Positions 46,585 through 57,551 of a DNA stretch of 64,000 nucleotides are shown piece by piece; the stretch's first letter is position 1; the number at the start of each line of letters is the position of its first letter. The translations under genes and the position numbers were made by a program. Origin of the DNA: Chara braunii (taxonomy: Eukaryota; Streptophyta; Charophyceae; Charales; Characeae); the NCBI GenBank assembly GCA_003427395.1, contig BFEA01000336.1, forward strand, positions 1,088,120 through 1,152,119, given 5' to 3'. Below the pieces are notes generated by a model. It was not told where the DNA came from. It did no database searches and saw only the letters and a program-made list of their open reading frames with translations.

Positions 46585-47479
46585 GATCTCAAATCGGACT
46601 GGGCTAAGCTCAGCCGGTATGACCCCGAATTGTTGAAGCACAGAAAGCTCGAATTCACATATCCCACAGATGGAAAGGATAAATTACTATGAATCGCTTG
46701 AGGTTGGTCAACTCAATGACAGTAAAGAAGTTGAGCGTCATGCGCCTCTCTGCAGGTGTGTCATCCGCCACCCATGAGCTGTTGTGAGAGGTTTGAGAGT
46801 GAGTATGTTCGTGGGAACTTGCAGGCAACGAAATATGCCTGAGCAGGGTGAGGCCAGAGGAAAGTCTGGTGGAGGCACGTAGCGATATTAACAAGTAAAT
46901 TGTACGTTGGGTTTGGGTAGACAGACAGAAATCTAGATTGTCGCCGCCTAACTGCTGACCCTATCCAGAGCCCCCACAAAGTGCAAAGTGGCCGAACTGC
47001 AAGAGGGCAATCGAAAATCCGAAGACTTACCAATTGTTGAAGGAGCGGTCGTGAGGTGAGGGCTTACCTATCGGAAGAAAGTAAGTTGCGAGGCAGGAGA
47101 TTTACCTGTTGACTGTGCCAGAAGGCACCCGTTGTGGTGTCAGACCTAGCCTGCAGTTCGGAGCCACCTGGGACTGAGAGGGAGGCTCATGGCGAATGCG
47201 GACGTACAAAAAATTATCCGTCGGGTGAGTATAGGTGTTGTGGATTAATCGAGTCGGTCGGTCGCAGTATCTCTCAGAGCTTTATATAGTGCAGCTCGTG
47301 CTGACAATAGCTAGCCGACGTAGGTGTAAGACCAAGCAATACCGGAGCAGACCATAGCAGCGAAGGAGAACGATGATACATAGAGTAGTACTAGTATATG
47401 TATACTGAGCAACACCAGACTTGAGCGGGCTAGTGGCCAACATAACAATTACAATGTCGTAGCAATTCAAGATAAATGT
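46585..47479. other. non-coding stretch
   Basis: Loosely repeated phrases with cttacc, such as gaagacttaccaattg and gggcttacctatcgg (47020-47120), recur at 49570-49750. No gene recognised. Confidence 0.4.
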
Positions 47480-47694
47480 TGATATGTGTTATCATATTAT
47501 TCACTTATTAGGTTTCGTAAAGTAATTGATACAAGAATATGATAGCAAAAAAAAAACAAGAGTAAATAATGAAATTAGCAACGAAGAGTAGACATAGAGA
47601 ATTACCATCAGATAATAATAGAATAGATCCATCATAGACTTTCGCCCCCATAAGTACATTATATGTAATTCATGAATGTATGAGGGCCACGAAG

Positions 47695-47778
47695 TGGGAG
47701 AGACAGGATTCGAACCTACGTAGAAATATAACCTTCAACAGATTTTCAGTCTGTCGCTTTTATCCACTCATCTCTCTA
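47695..47778 (-). pseudogene. trnY: organellar tRNA-Tyr-like sequence, anticodon altered
   Basis: The minus strand reads gcgacagactgaaaatctgt (anticodon arm) and ctacgtaggttcgaatcctg (variable and T arms), ending ctctccca. This matches the plant organelle tRNA-Tyr pattern with its long variable arm. The loop is ctgaaaa where tRNA-Tyr has ctgtaaa, so the anticodon is GAA instead of GUA. The D arm appears to lack about 4 bases and the acceptor pairs at only 5 of 7 positions. Probably inactive. Confidence 0.75.
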
Positions 47779-47882
47779 GGTTGGATTCGAACCAACGACC
47801 CAATAGATAGGGTAAGCAGTGTGTGTAATCTGACTAAGCTTCCCTTCGAACCGTGCGTGCAAGATTCCCAAGTACACGGTTC
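47779..47882 (-). pseudogene. group II intron end (domain V) plus tRNA 3' exon
   Basis: On the minus strand, the 35 bases at 47848-47882 start gaaccgtgtacttggg and end cacggttc. They fold as a group II intron domain V, with an 8-bp basal stem. About 40 bases later comes a tRNA 3' part, gggtcgttggttcgaatccaa (47783-47803), most like an organellar tRNA-Asn. So a split tRNA gene with its intron end precedes the trnY-like sequence. tRNA identity is tentative. Confidence 0.6.
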
Positions 47883-48103
47883 TCCATCAGTTTGGTAAGA
47901 CTACTAACTATTTTCCTTCCATTTTCATGTAGTATAGAAACTCTGACGCCACACTTCGTGTCGGCACACAGACAAAAAAGTTGAAGGCGTTCCCAAATTT
48001 TCTTGATAGAGAGAACTTTGTTGCACTTAGGGTCGCCTATATTAAGTGTCTTTCTTTTACATGATCAGTATGATTATCTTGTTAACAAAAAAAATCATAT
48101 GTA

Positions 48104-48445
48104 AAACATGCCAATAGTGACAAAATTCATGTGAGCTACTAACGAATATGCAATGCTCGTTTTCAGATCGATTTGTCTTAATGTAGTTAAGGAAGTATAT
48201 ATTATAGCAATCACACTAAGAGTATAAATGAAAGGAGTGAAATAAAGAGTAGCTTCTGGAAACATTGGTATTGAAAATCTTAAAAATCATAAGTTCCCAA
48301 TTTTGAGAGAATTCTGGCTAAGATAACAGATTCAGCGGTGGGTGTTTCTACATGAGCTTAAGGTAACCAAATATGAACTAGTACCATAGGTACTTTCACT
48401 ACGAAAGACGCAAAAAAAACAATCCATAACAATATTTGAAGGAGG
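48104..48445 (-). pseudogene. nad4: mitochondrial nad4 fragment
   Basis: The minus-strand translation reads FFASFVVKVPMVLVHIWLP, stop, AHVETPTAESVILAR. After a single-base deletion in the TYGF codons it continues FSIPMFPEATLYF and VAHMNFVTIGMF in another frame. These are signature segments of NADH dehydrogenase subunit 4 (complex I proton channel, inner mitochondrial membrane). Changes such as A to V, P to L and G to E or R fit C-to-T/G-to-A decay after transfer. About 114 of roughly 490 codons are present. Confidence 0.9.
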
Positions 48446-50629
48446 CGGACAAAAACGAGGTAGGAGGGATATGGCAGAAGTAAGGAATTAATGTTTTTCT
48501 TGATTCTTGATAGAATCAAGCGAGGAAGAGTGATAGAATAGGGTTCTTGGTGCATGTGAACGTGATGGTAAGACTCGTTTCGACACTAAGGGCACAAGGT
48601 GGGAGGTAAGCAGAAAAGGCAGTGCGTGGAGGCATCGAGAAAATGACCATGGCGATGGTGAGGGCAAATATCGTATTACACGTGTGAGACATAGCAAGGA
48701 TGAGTGAATGATTGTGTGTTTCGGGAGTTTAGCTGCTGTGAATCATGTGGCGGTGTTAGTTTTTCGTTAGGGTGATTAATTTGGCTAGTGTATTTCGTAT
48801 TAGTTGCGCTAAAGGGGGGGAGGTTATGAAAGCAACAATGAATCTTTTCATTTTCTAACGGAAGATTTATTTTTGTTTTGCATTTTTTTATTTCTAACTA
48901 TTGAAAACGGGGGAGCAAACGTAACAGGGAGAGAGAATTCACCTGGATGGTCGAGCTGATCATACGAGATGGAGTGAAGGGGTGAGACTGTGGTGTTGAG
49001 TTTCGTGTGGCTGCTTCGGTGTAAGATTAACAGTGTACCTCCCATACGTTACCAGTAGAATCCGTCTCTGTCGGCGTATTTAGCACATACCTGTTCGACG
49101 AACTAGCGATGTGGATGAACCGAAAGTCGAAGTGCGGTTCCAAACTACTCGTTTAGCCACAAAATTATGCACTGTATCTTTTTGTGTTCTAACAGAAGAT
49201 TCCTTCTCGTTTTACACAGACAGATGCGTGTTGGGAGTCAAGCATGCTGATATCATCTGGGGACACCGTCATGATCCAACTGCTTGATTGTCACTCCTTA
49301 ACAGGACGTGTTGTATTGTTACCTCGACCGCTCGTACCCCCATTGTGATCCGGCTTCGTTCCAGGGATCCATCACCTCGATAGTGGGACTACTACCTCGA
49401 TCGCGCTTTTGGAGCATGCCACCGAGGTCATGTCACCTGCTCGCCACACTGCAGAGGGCAGCTGAGCGCAGCAGAGGGAAAGGGTGGGGACGATAGAGTT
49501 AGAGGCGTACCCACTGATGGAGGTGTCACCCGCCTGTTTGATCGAGGTGATAAGAAGGCAAGCCAAGAGGGGAGAAGACTTACCTATCGGTCGAGGTGTT
49601 GCCCACTTTGACAAGCAAGGTAGTTGCCGACCAACCACGGGGGACGAAGATTACCTGTGAGCCGAAGTGTTGCCCGGTCTTTCTAAGCAGAGTGGCTGCA
49701 AGCGAGCAGGGAAACTTGGAGGCTTATGTACTGATCGACTTACCTTCCCTGAACGAGGTGACCAAAGGAGAGCTGCGAGGCTGCAATCCTATCCAATGAC
49801 CGTTGCGCTGCTCATTCCCTATTGTATGGGGACGTGAAAAACAAGTTGTGCATCAGAAGACAGTTGCAAAGATCGCAGGCCTGGCAACTGCTCGGCGCTC
49901 CCCTCGTTCCACCAGCCTGTGCAGTAAGGTCGGTCTGTGCAACAACAGATCAACCGCAAGGTTGCAGCCTCTTGCATAGTTAAACAGATTTGGGATCACG
50001 GGCTAAGTTCTTTGAAGAAGGGGATTGCTACAAATTGAGAGATTGTCAGCGAGCCAACAACTAGCGGTTGGACTTTAGTTGGTCAGACTGCAACGAGTTT
50101 CGGCCACCATTGCAGGGCCCTCAGGCGCATGAAGGTATCGAGGTTCTCTCCTGCGAGTTGAGTTTGCCCCTCTCCTGTATCTCGAGAGTCTTAAGCCCTT
50201 CCTTCCGCCCTTCTTACTCTAAGTCTGATTTGTGCTTACGAGAGGAAGGCGGCAGGCGGAATTGCAACCCGTAGGACCGTATCAAGACTCTGTGGGGAGT
50301 TTGCCCATCGATTGCGGGAACTCTTCTGGGACCTAGGCGAGGTTCTGGAGGCACGGAACTAAGTGGTAACCATCCTTCCCTTCTACAAACCCAGTACTAA
50401 CCCCTACCTGTACATCTTTCTATGCTTTGACTGAGTACACTGCATGTATCTCATATTTGACTTTATGTTTGACTTTTAGGACTTAAGTCATACTTCAGTA
50501 AAAGAATGCATGCGCAATCTCAATTTCATTTTTGTTGTTTGCCTGAAGTCAGATTGTAAAGAGGGTTCGCATCAGGGGGAAGGTGGGAGGAAGGTGGTTT
50601 TTGCTTGCGTTTAACTAGGTCAACCAAAG
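48446..50629. other. non-coding stretch
   Basis: No frame or motif I can name. The 49290-49760 part carries loose repeats around cttacctatcggtcgagg and gtgttgccc. 50450-50580 is AT-rich. Confidence 0.4.
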
Positions 50630-51374
50630 ACTGGGCAATGTTCCTAAGTTTGATGACTCAGTGCTATGTTTATTTTGACTGCATGGAGGACCAAACAATT
50701 GTTTCATAAGTTTGGATGGTTTGGTCGCTCTGACTTGTGAGGGCTGGATGTGCTTGTTTTTCAGGGACCAAGCAATTGTTCCATAAGTTTGGATGACTTG
50801 GTTGCCTTTGTTTATTTTTTTGGGTTTCTGATGTTTCTTTTTATTATGAAAGAAAGTGTTTAAGCAATTGTTCTAGAAGATTGGATAACTCTAACTCTTT
50901 CTTATTTATTATGAGGGAGGATCAAGCGAAGGGTTGGACAATTGTTCCATAAGATTGGATGGTCTAGTCTGGAGTCACGTATGTGCTAGAACCAAAGGGG
51001 TAAATTTTATTTATACTCTTATACTATTCTACTTATGAACAGACTAGTTAGACAATTGTTCCTAAGTTGGATGGTCTGACTGCAAGTTATCACAAATGAA
51101 GAGAGTATTAACTAAGAATAAACTAGTGGTAAGAAGGGGAAGGTTGAACCTTGTTTCTAAGTTGAACGGTTTAGTCATATGCTATCTTAAAAGATTAAGT
51201 GCAGAAATTTATACATAAGTTGGCTATTTTAAACAGTTCAGGGTGGTTCAGCATCGCACTAAGTTGGACGGCCTAGTCACACGCCCGAAGAAAGGAAAAG
51301 TTGTGGTGCCCTGTGTTTGTGTATATTCAATGGTTGAGCTAGACAATTGTTCCTAAGTTGGATGGTCTAGCTTT
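50630..51374 (+). repeat. array of nine hairpins: constant loop, covarying stems
   Basis: Units start near 50630, 50689, 50766, 50851, 50932, 51046, 51142, 51243 and 51337. The loop is close to aattgttcctaagttggatg. Stems: ACTGGG/CTCAGT, GACCAAAC/GTTTGGTC, GACCAAG/CTTGGTT, a longer imperfect AGAAAG/CTTTCT stem, GGTTGGAC/GTCTAGTC, AGTTAGAC/GTCTGACT, GGTTGAAC/GTTTAGTC, GTGGTTCAGC/GCCTAGTCAC, AGCTAGAC/GTCTAGCT. About 11 G-T pairs versus 2 A-C mismatches on the plus strand suggest RNA. Spacing is 59-114 bp. Function unknown. Confidence 0.75.
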
Positions 51375-51659
51375 ATGTCTTATATAAGTTGGGTATAAGA
51401 GACAAATTATTGAAAGACTATGAACTATTGTTTGGCAAGGTTTAACATTGGGGCTGGTGAGAGAACTTATCATTGTGGTTTGGACTTGCATGTGGCAAAG
51501 AACCTTACTTAGTCTTAGTGTCATTTTGATAAGTAGTTGCTTTAGATGTTCGCCACATGCTAAAACTATAGGAGTTAGTTCAATTACTGCATTTAATGAG
51601 CTAACGTTTTTTTACTTAGGTCAATTTTTACGTTTTATGAGATCATTTGTTATACTTGT

Positions 51660-52240
51660 CTTTTTATAAATATTGGAAAGGTACTTCTCCTACGAGAAGC
51701 GCTGTCGAAAATTTTACAAAACTAAAGAGTTAGTAAAATCAGACTTTCAAAGTTCAACCTTTTGTTTAAGGTTTATATCTTTCTTAGTAGAAATTTGAAA
51801 AAAAATAAATTATAGGGGAAGTGTTGCCCAAATTTTTACTAATTCAGGAAGTTAAAAAAAAAATTGGCTTTGAGAAATCAAAGTTATTTCAGATTTTATA
51901 CTTAGTTTCATATAAATTTTGGGAAGCTACTTTCTCTACGGAAAGCGTCGTCGAAATTTTTACAAATCTAAGGGGTTAGTTAAATTTTGTCTTAATGAAA
52001 CTCAACTTTTATTTTGAGTTTTTATTTGGCGTAGTATAAATTTGAAAAGTCTACTTCTCTAAAGGAGATGCTGCCCAAATTTTTACTAATTCAAGGAGTT
52101 AAACAAAATTTGACTTTCGAGAGTTAATAATTATTTTCAGTATTCATATTCGGGCCAGTATAAATTCTCAGAAGGCACTTCTCCTTCGGGAAGCGCTGCC
52201 GAAATTTTCTTAGTGTAAAGGAGTGAGATTATATTTTGAT
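51660..52240 (+). repeat. 123-124-bp tandem repeat, five units, each with a small hairpin
   Basis: Hairpins with 4-base loops lie at 51684-51699 (CTTCTC/GAGAAG), 51930-51945 (CTTTCT/GGAAAG) and 52178-52193 (CTTCTC/GGGAAG). A weaker one with a T-T mismatch and 5-base loop is at 52054-52070. The second unit (about 51807) has lost its 5' half. Each is followed by gcgctgycgaaattttta and then ggagttagt. Units are AT-rich and directly follow the nine-hairpin array. Confidence 0.75.
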
Positions 52241-53079
52241 AGGTGGTGATTCTGGCGATCCACCCTGCATAGAGGAGATGTTGTTGGTCTTCCTTTCTTT
52301 GGACACCTGTTAGGAGGTAGACTTAGACTTAGTATTGAAAGGATTTTTAGAGAGAATTTGTTCTGGAGATTCATTCCCCAAACACTGATAATCTAGCCTT
52401 GGGAATTGACCTGTCTTGTGTTACAGGTCCTCCTTCGATTCAAAATTTGGACTAGTGGCAACTTGATCCCACGAGGATCATCTTCTGTTATCACTGATAA
52501 CAGGTTAGTTGCTGATTCGTCGGTTTACGATTCAACTTCAGTTCACTCTCGCCAACTCAACCTAAAGGCTTTAGCCCTATTGTTTGAATTGTTTCGTTGG
52601 GTTCTCACCTAGACTTTATCAAATGACAATTTAACAAAGATACTGAGTATTTTATTTAGGAAGGTTGAAAAAAGGTTGAAGTTTTGTATGGCTGAAGTGA
52701 GGGGTGTGAGCGTAGAGAGTGGTTGAAGTTAACCCCCTGTAGTGCATGGACTTTCGGTTGAATCTTTGATGTGATGACAAATATGTTATGTGATTCGGAC
52801 TCTGGATTGGATTGTTTACGATCACATATACATGATTGAAGGGAGTCTCACTGTGATTGTGAGAAGTGATCGTCTCATATTATAACCTTTTTTTATATAT
52901 ACGTACATATGTCCTGAGTGTTCGCGCGACATATTGTGACCGTGCGTAAGGGTAAAAACAGATTACGTCTTGAGAGAAAAGGGAGATTTCGTTTTACCCT
53001 TTTGCTTTTTAGATTATTATAGTTGGACATTGGAGTCTGTTGCGGTCGTCAAAGTCAAACCCCTTGATCTCTCTCTAGG
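52241..53079. other. non-coding stretch
   Basis: A short plus frame (52406-52612) shows no recognisable domain. The T-rich tatatatacgtacatatg at 52890 is the only notable low-complexity site. Confidence 0.4.
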
Positions 53080-54680
53080 CCCTGTATGATGGAGCTTGCC
53101 CCCAAGGCCACGAGAGATGACTGTCACCACATACCAGAACCTGTGTACCAACCACTCTCCGCAAGGTGCAGAAGAGGGTGTGGTGATCAACCGTCGTGGC
53201 GGTTGTCTTGCGTCGAGGGATTAACCCCTCAAGGCGCATGTCAGCCGACACTTGAGTGTCGAACGCAACCATCGAGACCATCGAGGACCACGTGATTTTG
53301 GATACTACATAGTACGTCATTATTGGGACTGCTTACGCATGCTTGCATTGCTAGTCGATATAAGTAAGCCTTGCGTCCACGTGGTTTTATCTGAAGTTTC
53401 ACGCGCGACGCCTAATTGATTTTTGTGTTAAAAAGGTTGTGGGTTGGGTACTTAATGGACTAGGAATGTGTATGTTTCGTTTTGTGTGAGGTTTTTTTTT
53501 TTTTTTTTTTTAGTGTGATGTAATCCATAGTCAGTGGGATGCGTCGTAGTCGACCGACGACGAATCGCGTTTGGGACTTCAGCCCCCCAATGCATCAGTT
53601 CGTGTGCGGGTCCGATAGAGGCGTAGGATCACTCGTACCCCCTATGCTACAACATATGAGAAGCGCTCTCGGTTGGCCTACCTCTGCGACTGCAGCTGAT
53701 TAGCTTTCGTATTGTGGACTAGTAGCTCGGCGGGGATACACCCACCGAAGGGAGGTGACAACTCCTGCAGTGGAGATAAGTTGTACCTCGCGTAGGCCTT
53801 ATCCTGTCATAGGGCCTCGCGAGAGGTATGGCTGGCGCACTCGGTCGGAGCGGCTACGGAAGCTTCATTTGTACCGCGATAAGACCAAATCCTCCGTAAC
53901 GCGGCCGGGAAAGTCCCCCTGCAGGACCAATGCGCTCGACAGCGTGCCAACCGACACTTTAGTGTCAAAACGATCCTCAAACTCATTGAGGGCCGCGTGA
54001 TTATGGGTACCACATAGTATGTCATCCCTATGACTACTTGCATATTCATGCATGGCTAGTCGATATGACAATTCTTATGTCGTCGCAATATTTATTCAGA
54101 GTTTGCTGTCAAAAGGTTACGGTTCGGATGTGAAAAAGAGACTAGGTGCTATTTATGTATGTAGTTTGGTTTTATTTTTTGTAAAGTGTATCGAGTGGTT
54201 AGACTAGTCGTTCTAGTTGACCGGCGCAGAGTCGAGCTCGAGAGATCAGCCCCCGGAGCGTCGGTTCACGCGCGGATCTGATTCAGACATTCGACCTCAC
54301 GTAACCCCTTTGGTACAACGACCGAGAAACACCCTCAGCTAGGCCACCTCTCTGATTGCACTTGAGAAGCTTCCGCACGTGGTTCGATAGCTCGGCGGGG
54401 ATACGGTTGCCTAAGGGTGGTGACAACCCCTTGGGCAGAGGTAAGTTGTTCCTCAAGCGACCTCTATTTTATTCAAGGGGTTCGCGAGAGGTATGACTGG
54501 CGCACTCCGTCGGAGCGGCAACCGCTCTTTTGAGCAAAAGTCCTGCGAAATTCTGCATGACGCGGCTGGGAGGGTCCCCCTGTGGGACCGATCCACTCGA
54601 CACACCGTGCTTCCAGCACGGCCCTTTAGAGTAACCGCACTCTCTCACGAGATCCGCCACCGGGAACAATGTTGACCCTC
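53080..54680. repeat. roughly 670-700-bp tandem repeat, about 2.3 units
   Basis: Pairs of matching places are 668-707 bp apart: ctcggcggggatac at 53728 and 54396; tactacatagtacgtcat at 53300 and its match at 54007; gaccgacg... at 53551 and its match at 54220. Each unit holds the same set of hairpins. One position reads CGACACT/AGTGTCG (53246), GACACT/AGTGTC (53953) and CCGTGCT/AGCACGG (54605), again paired although the sequence differs. No coding frame is conserved. Confidence 0.75.
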
Positions 54681-55744
54681 AAGATAGAGCGCTTACGAAT
54701 CCTTAACTAGAAGAGAACAATCAAGTTCGAACTCTCTTCCTCACGGTAACAAGAGATTGAGACGGAAAAATAAGGTAAGGGAACAACGTACCTCAAGATA
54801 GTTTTCCCTAACCACACATTTCTCACTAATTGAGCCAACGTGCATTTTGATGATCAGTTATAGCCTCGGTACCACCAACAATACAATATCGTGCCACCTC
54901 AACCAAAATGTCATGTCAGCATGCTCTCATCATTCCATATTCATTCGTTGTCGCCACAACCTTCTGGTCGCACTCCCCTCTACCTAGGAGTGACCCACCA
55001 AGTCATCATCATAGTATTCTCACTGCGTAGAAGCTTCGTCAACGCACCAAGTAACAAAGTCGCCAACATCGGTAACGACGATATCGAACAAGGTCCAATA
55101 CCAAATTGCAAGGAATATGAGCGAGAGCAATAGACAGCAATCCAAATTACAAAATCACGAAGTAGCACAGATAGTCATGCACCAAGCAAAGAACATAATG
55201 CACTAAGATACCATCCAAATAAGAGCAATGCAATAAACGCAAATGTCAATGTCGGTGCTTTCTGGCCATATCCTCATAGTATCCAATGTTGCTCCTACTG
55301 CCTGGCACCCAACGCCCAACCTACACTATTGAACCTACCTAGCCTATCTACGATCATGCAGAAGGAGCACATCGAAGTTAAAAACCAATGTACAAAACGT
55401 TATCACCAATGCAAACCGCCAACATACAGTAGTTACGTTCTCTCTCCTCCCGTCATCACACCCTTTTTCCTCTATGCATGCGCCTCTTACTCGAAGACCA
55501 CTATCAGCATCACCGTGCATGCGCACCAGCAGCCCGGCTATGGTCGTCGTGCGCCTACCCTCGACAGCACCCCTCTCACCTCGAGGTCGTGTGTGCACAT
55601 CTAGCCCGCAGCTTCGCCCAACTGCTCATGCGTTAATGCAGCGGCGTGGCCACATTGCTCAGTCAGGCCAGAATGTTGTGCCCATGGGCTCTCATTTTCC
55701 TACATGGATAGTGTGCCCTATCGCTGGCTGTTCTCGGCCTGATG
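54681..55744. other. non-coding stretch
   Basis: Only short frames (for example 54891-55133). No known domain, tRNA or repeat seen. Confidence 0.4.
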
Positions 55745-56197
55745 TGTAGGGGCCAGTAGCTTCAGGTTGATCCAAAGTATCAACGCCCATGCAAAGTTTC
55801 AGATACTGCCCTAGGCCTCGTGTTGTTAGGCACGTCCATGTAGCCCTCTAGACTCCTAGTGCAGCGTGCCTCTAACTGCCCTAGCCTAGAGCCAGGGCTA
55901 CCGGGCTATTAAGACCAGTTGTTGCCTGACCCCACACGTCGTATGCTAATTCAGTCCATTCCAGTCCTACCCGGTACCACTGTCGGTACCAGTCCAGTCC
56001 AGTCCAGTCGGTCTGCTGAGGGTGTACCGCAACTTCAGTTTGTTTTCAGTCTCATACTTCATTTGCACAGTTTGGAGTACGTGCGTGTTCAGTCTTCGTA
56101 GGAGTTGCGTTGTCCCTTCCCTCTCCATCTCCATCTCCATCTCCCTTATCCCTTTATCTTGATCCTGACGGACTGTCATCTTGGCGGGTCCGTCACA
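55745..56197 (+). repeat. LTR of a retrotransposon (probable 5' LTR)
   Basis: Bounded by TGTAGGGG (55745) and cgtcaca (56197), with a primer site directly after it. It contains ccagt tandem copies near 55990 and catctc copies near 56130. No partner LTR is in the window, so the 5' border is an estimate. Confidence 0.55.
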
Positions 56198-56198
56198 C

Positions 56199-56214
56199 TG
56201 GTATCAGGGCGGGA
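56199..56214 (+). other. primer-binding site, tRNA-Met type
   Basis: tggtatcagggcggga matches tggtatcagagc with one mismatch, one base after the LTR end. It marks the start of the interior of a plus-strand element. Confidence 0.75.
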
Positions 56215-57477
56215 ATTGTCCCCACTCCTACCCATCTCATCCCGCAAGTGTGAGAAAATGTAATATCGGTAGCAGGATTTTGACCTTTTTTAGGAGCAAA
56301 AAAACGGGAAACAGAGGGAAAAAAAGGAGCAGCACCGAGTGACGCACACGTCGTGAAAAAGGAGAGTGCCATCAGAATGCAGACGCACAAGCGTCAAGGC
56401 CAAGTCCAACACCGCCTCACATTCACACACTCGGCACGTGCCCACGCTGCCCCGCTGCCCCTCCCCACCTTGCTCCTGGATTATAATATATCAATATCCA
56501 GGAGTGCAGCTGCCAAGGTTTGAACCTGATCAGCTGCCAGCCATGCGCGTGTGTAGCTAGTGCCTTAACACATTGGCCAAACCCTATACTTGTTATTTTA
56601 TTGTGGCACGTTGGTGTTGAAGAGTGTCATGCCAACTATTTACACCCCCCCCCGGTCGGCGACCGGTGAGCAGCGGCCAACATGATACCAACGGGCGAAA
56701 CCCCCCACATCGTGGCTGCTGCTACCTGCGCATGTGGCCATCTCCAGTGCCACGTGGCAGATTGTTGAAGATCTTGAACGCCCCCTCTAGCCAGGGGGCT
56801 GTACTACACTGGGATCGAGGTGGCTAATCAAGATCTCAACACGCCCAGATGATGATGATGTTTATTTTATTTTTTTTCTATTGCTGCAACTGGAGTTTGG
56901 CAGTAGTGAAGACCCCTCCTGGCTGGGGGACTATGACTGTGCAATCAAGGTGGCTGATCAAGATCTCAGCCCACCCTAAATTATTTTTATTATTCTTTTT
57001 CTGCTGCAGCAGCAGACTCCCAGCACCTTGAAGATCAAGATCCTATGGATATTGATGACCTTGTTTGCTCTTGATCAACCAAGAGCATGGTATGACTCCC
57101 TACTGACTGACCTACTCTCTCCGAACACTTCTCTCTCTCTCTCCACTCCACCCTTTAATCATATTTTTTTAACCCTACCACTAATCCCCCACCATATCTC
57201 ACTCTCCTCTCCTCCTCACTTACTCTCTTCCACTACTCTTATTTTCTCCTCTCCATTTTTCTCATCCTTTCTCTCCCACTGTCTCACCTTCCTCTTCTCA
57301 TTTCTTCCTCCTATTACAACCTCATCATCCCACTCACCCCTCCTCCCCCCCCAACTTCAAATTTTTCTATTTTTCTTATTTTGTTGTTCTCTTTGTTTTA
57401 TATTTTATTCTTTCTTCCAAAAAAATGGATTATCTTCTTACCTCCTTATTCCATTTTCTTAATTTATTTTTTTCTAG
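56215..57477. other. interior of the LTR element or unrelated DNA; no pol seen
   Basis: Two diverged copies of a roughly 135-bp unit (56770-56870 and 56900-56980) share gtggctgatcaagatctca and a cctcctggctggggg-like phrase. 57100-57480 is a long C/T-rich tract without a credible frame. No gag or pol motif is present up to the gap. Confidence 0.45.
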
Positions 57478-57551
57478 GTTACCAATGGTCCGGAGGGCGG
57501 TCGTCTCCCCCGGACGTCTCCGTCGGACATCCGTGGTCAGGGTCGGGCGAC
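57478..57551 (+). repeat. dispersed GC-rich repeat before the gap
   Basis: Inverted match to 19630-19712: accaatggtccggagg, ccccggacgtctccgtcgg, atccgtggtcagg. The rest of the copy runs into unresolved bases. Confidence 0.7.

Larger units (their letters stand above)
47480..48450 (-). other. mitochondrial DNA insertion in the nucleus (NUMT)
   Basis: Three organelle signatures lie on one strand within 750 bp: a nad4 fragment, a group II intron domain V followed by a tRNA 3' exon, and a trnY-like sequence. nad4 (rather than chloroplast ndhD) points to the mitochondrion. Stops and a frameshift in nad4 and a changed anticodon show it is no longer functional. Outer limits are uncertain; the DNA at 47480-47690 is AT-rich like organelle spacer. 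Confidence 0.8.

Noticed and set aside
47480-48450. Functional nad4 or tRNA genes
   Set aside because: nad4 has stops and a deletion and lacks most of the gene; the tRNA-like sequences have broken arms. A decayed nuclear copy explains them better.
50630-51374. CRISPR-like array
   Set aside because: Repeats are degenerate, spacing is irregular, the region is eukaryotic, and no cas genes are present.
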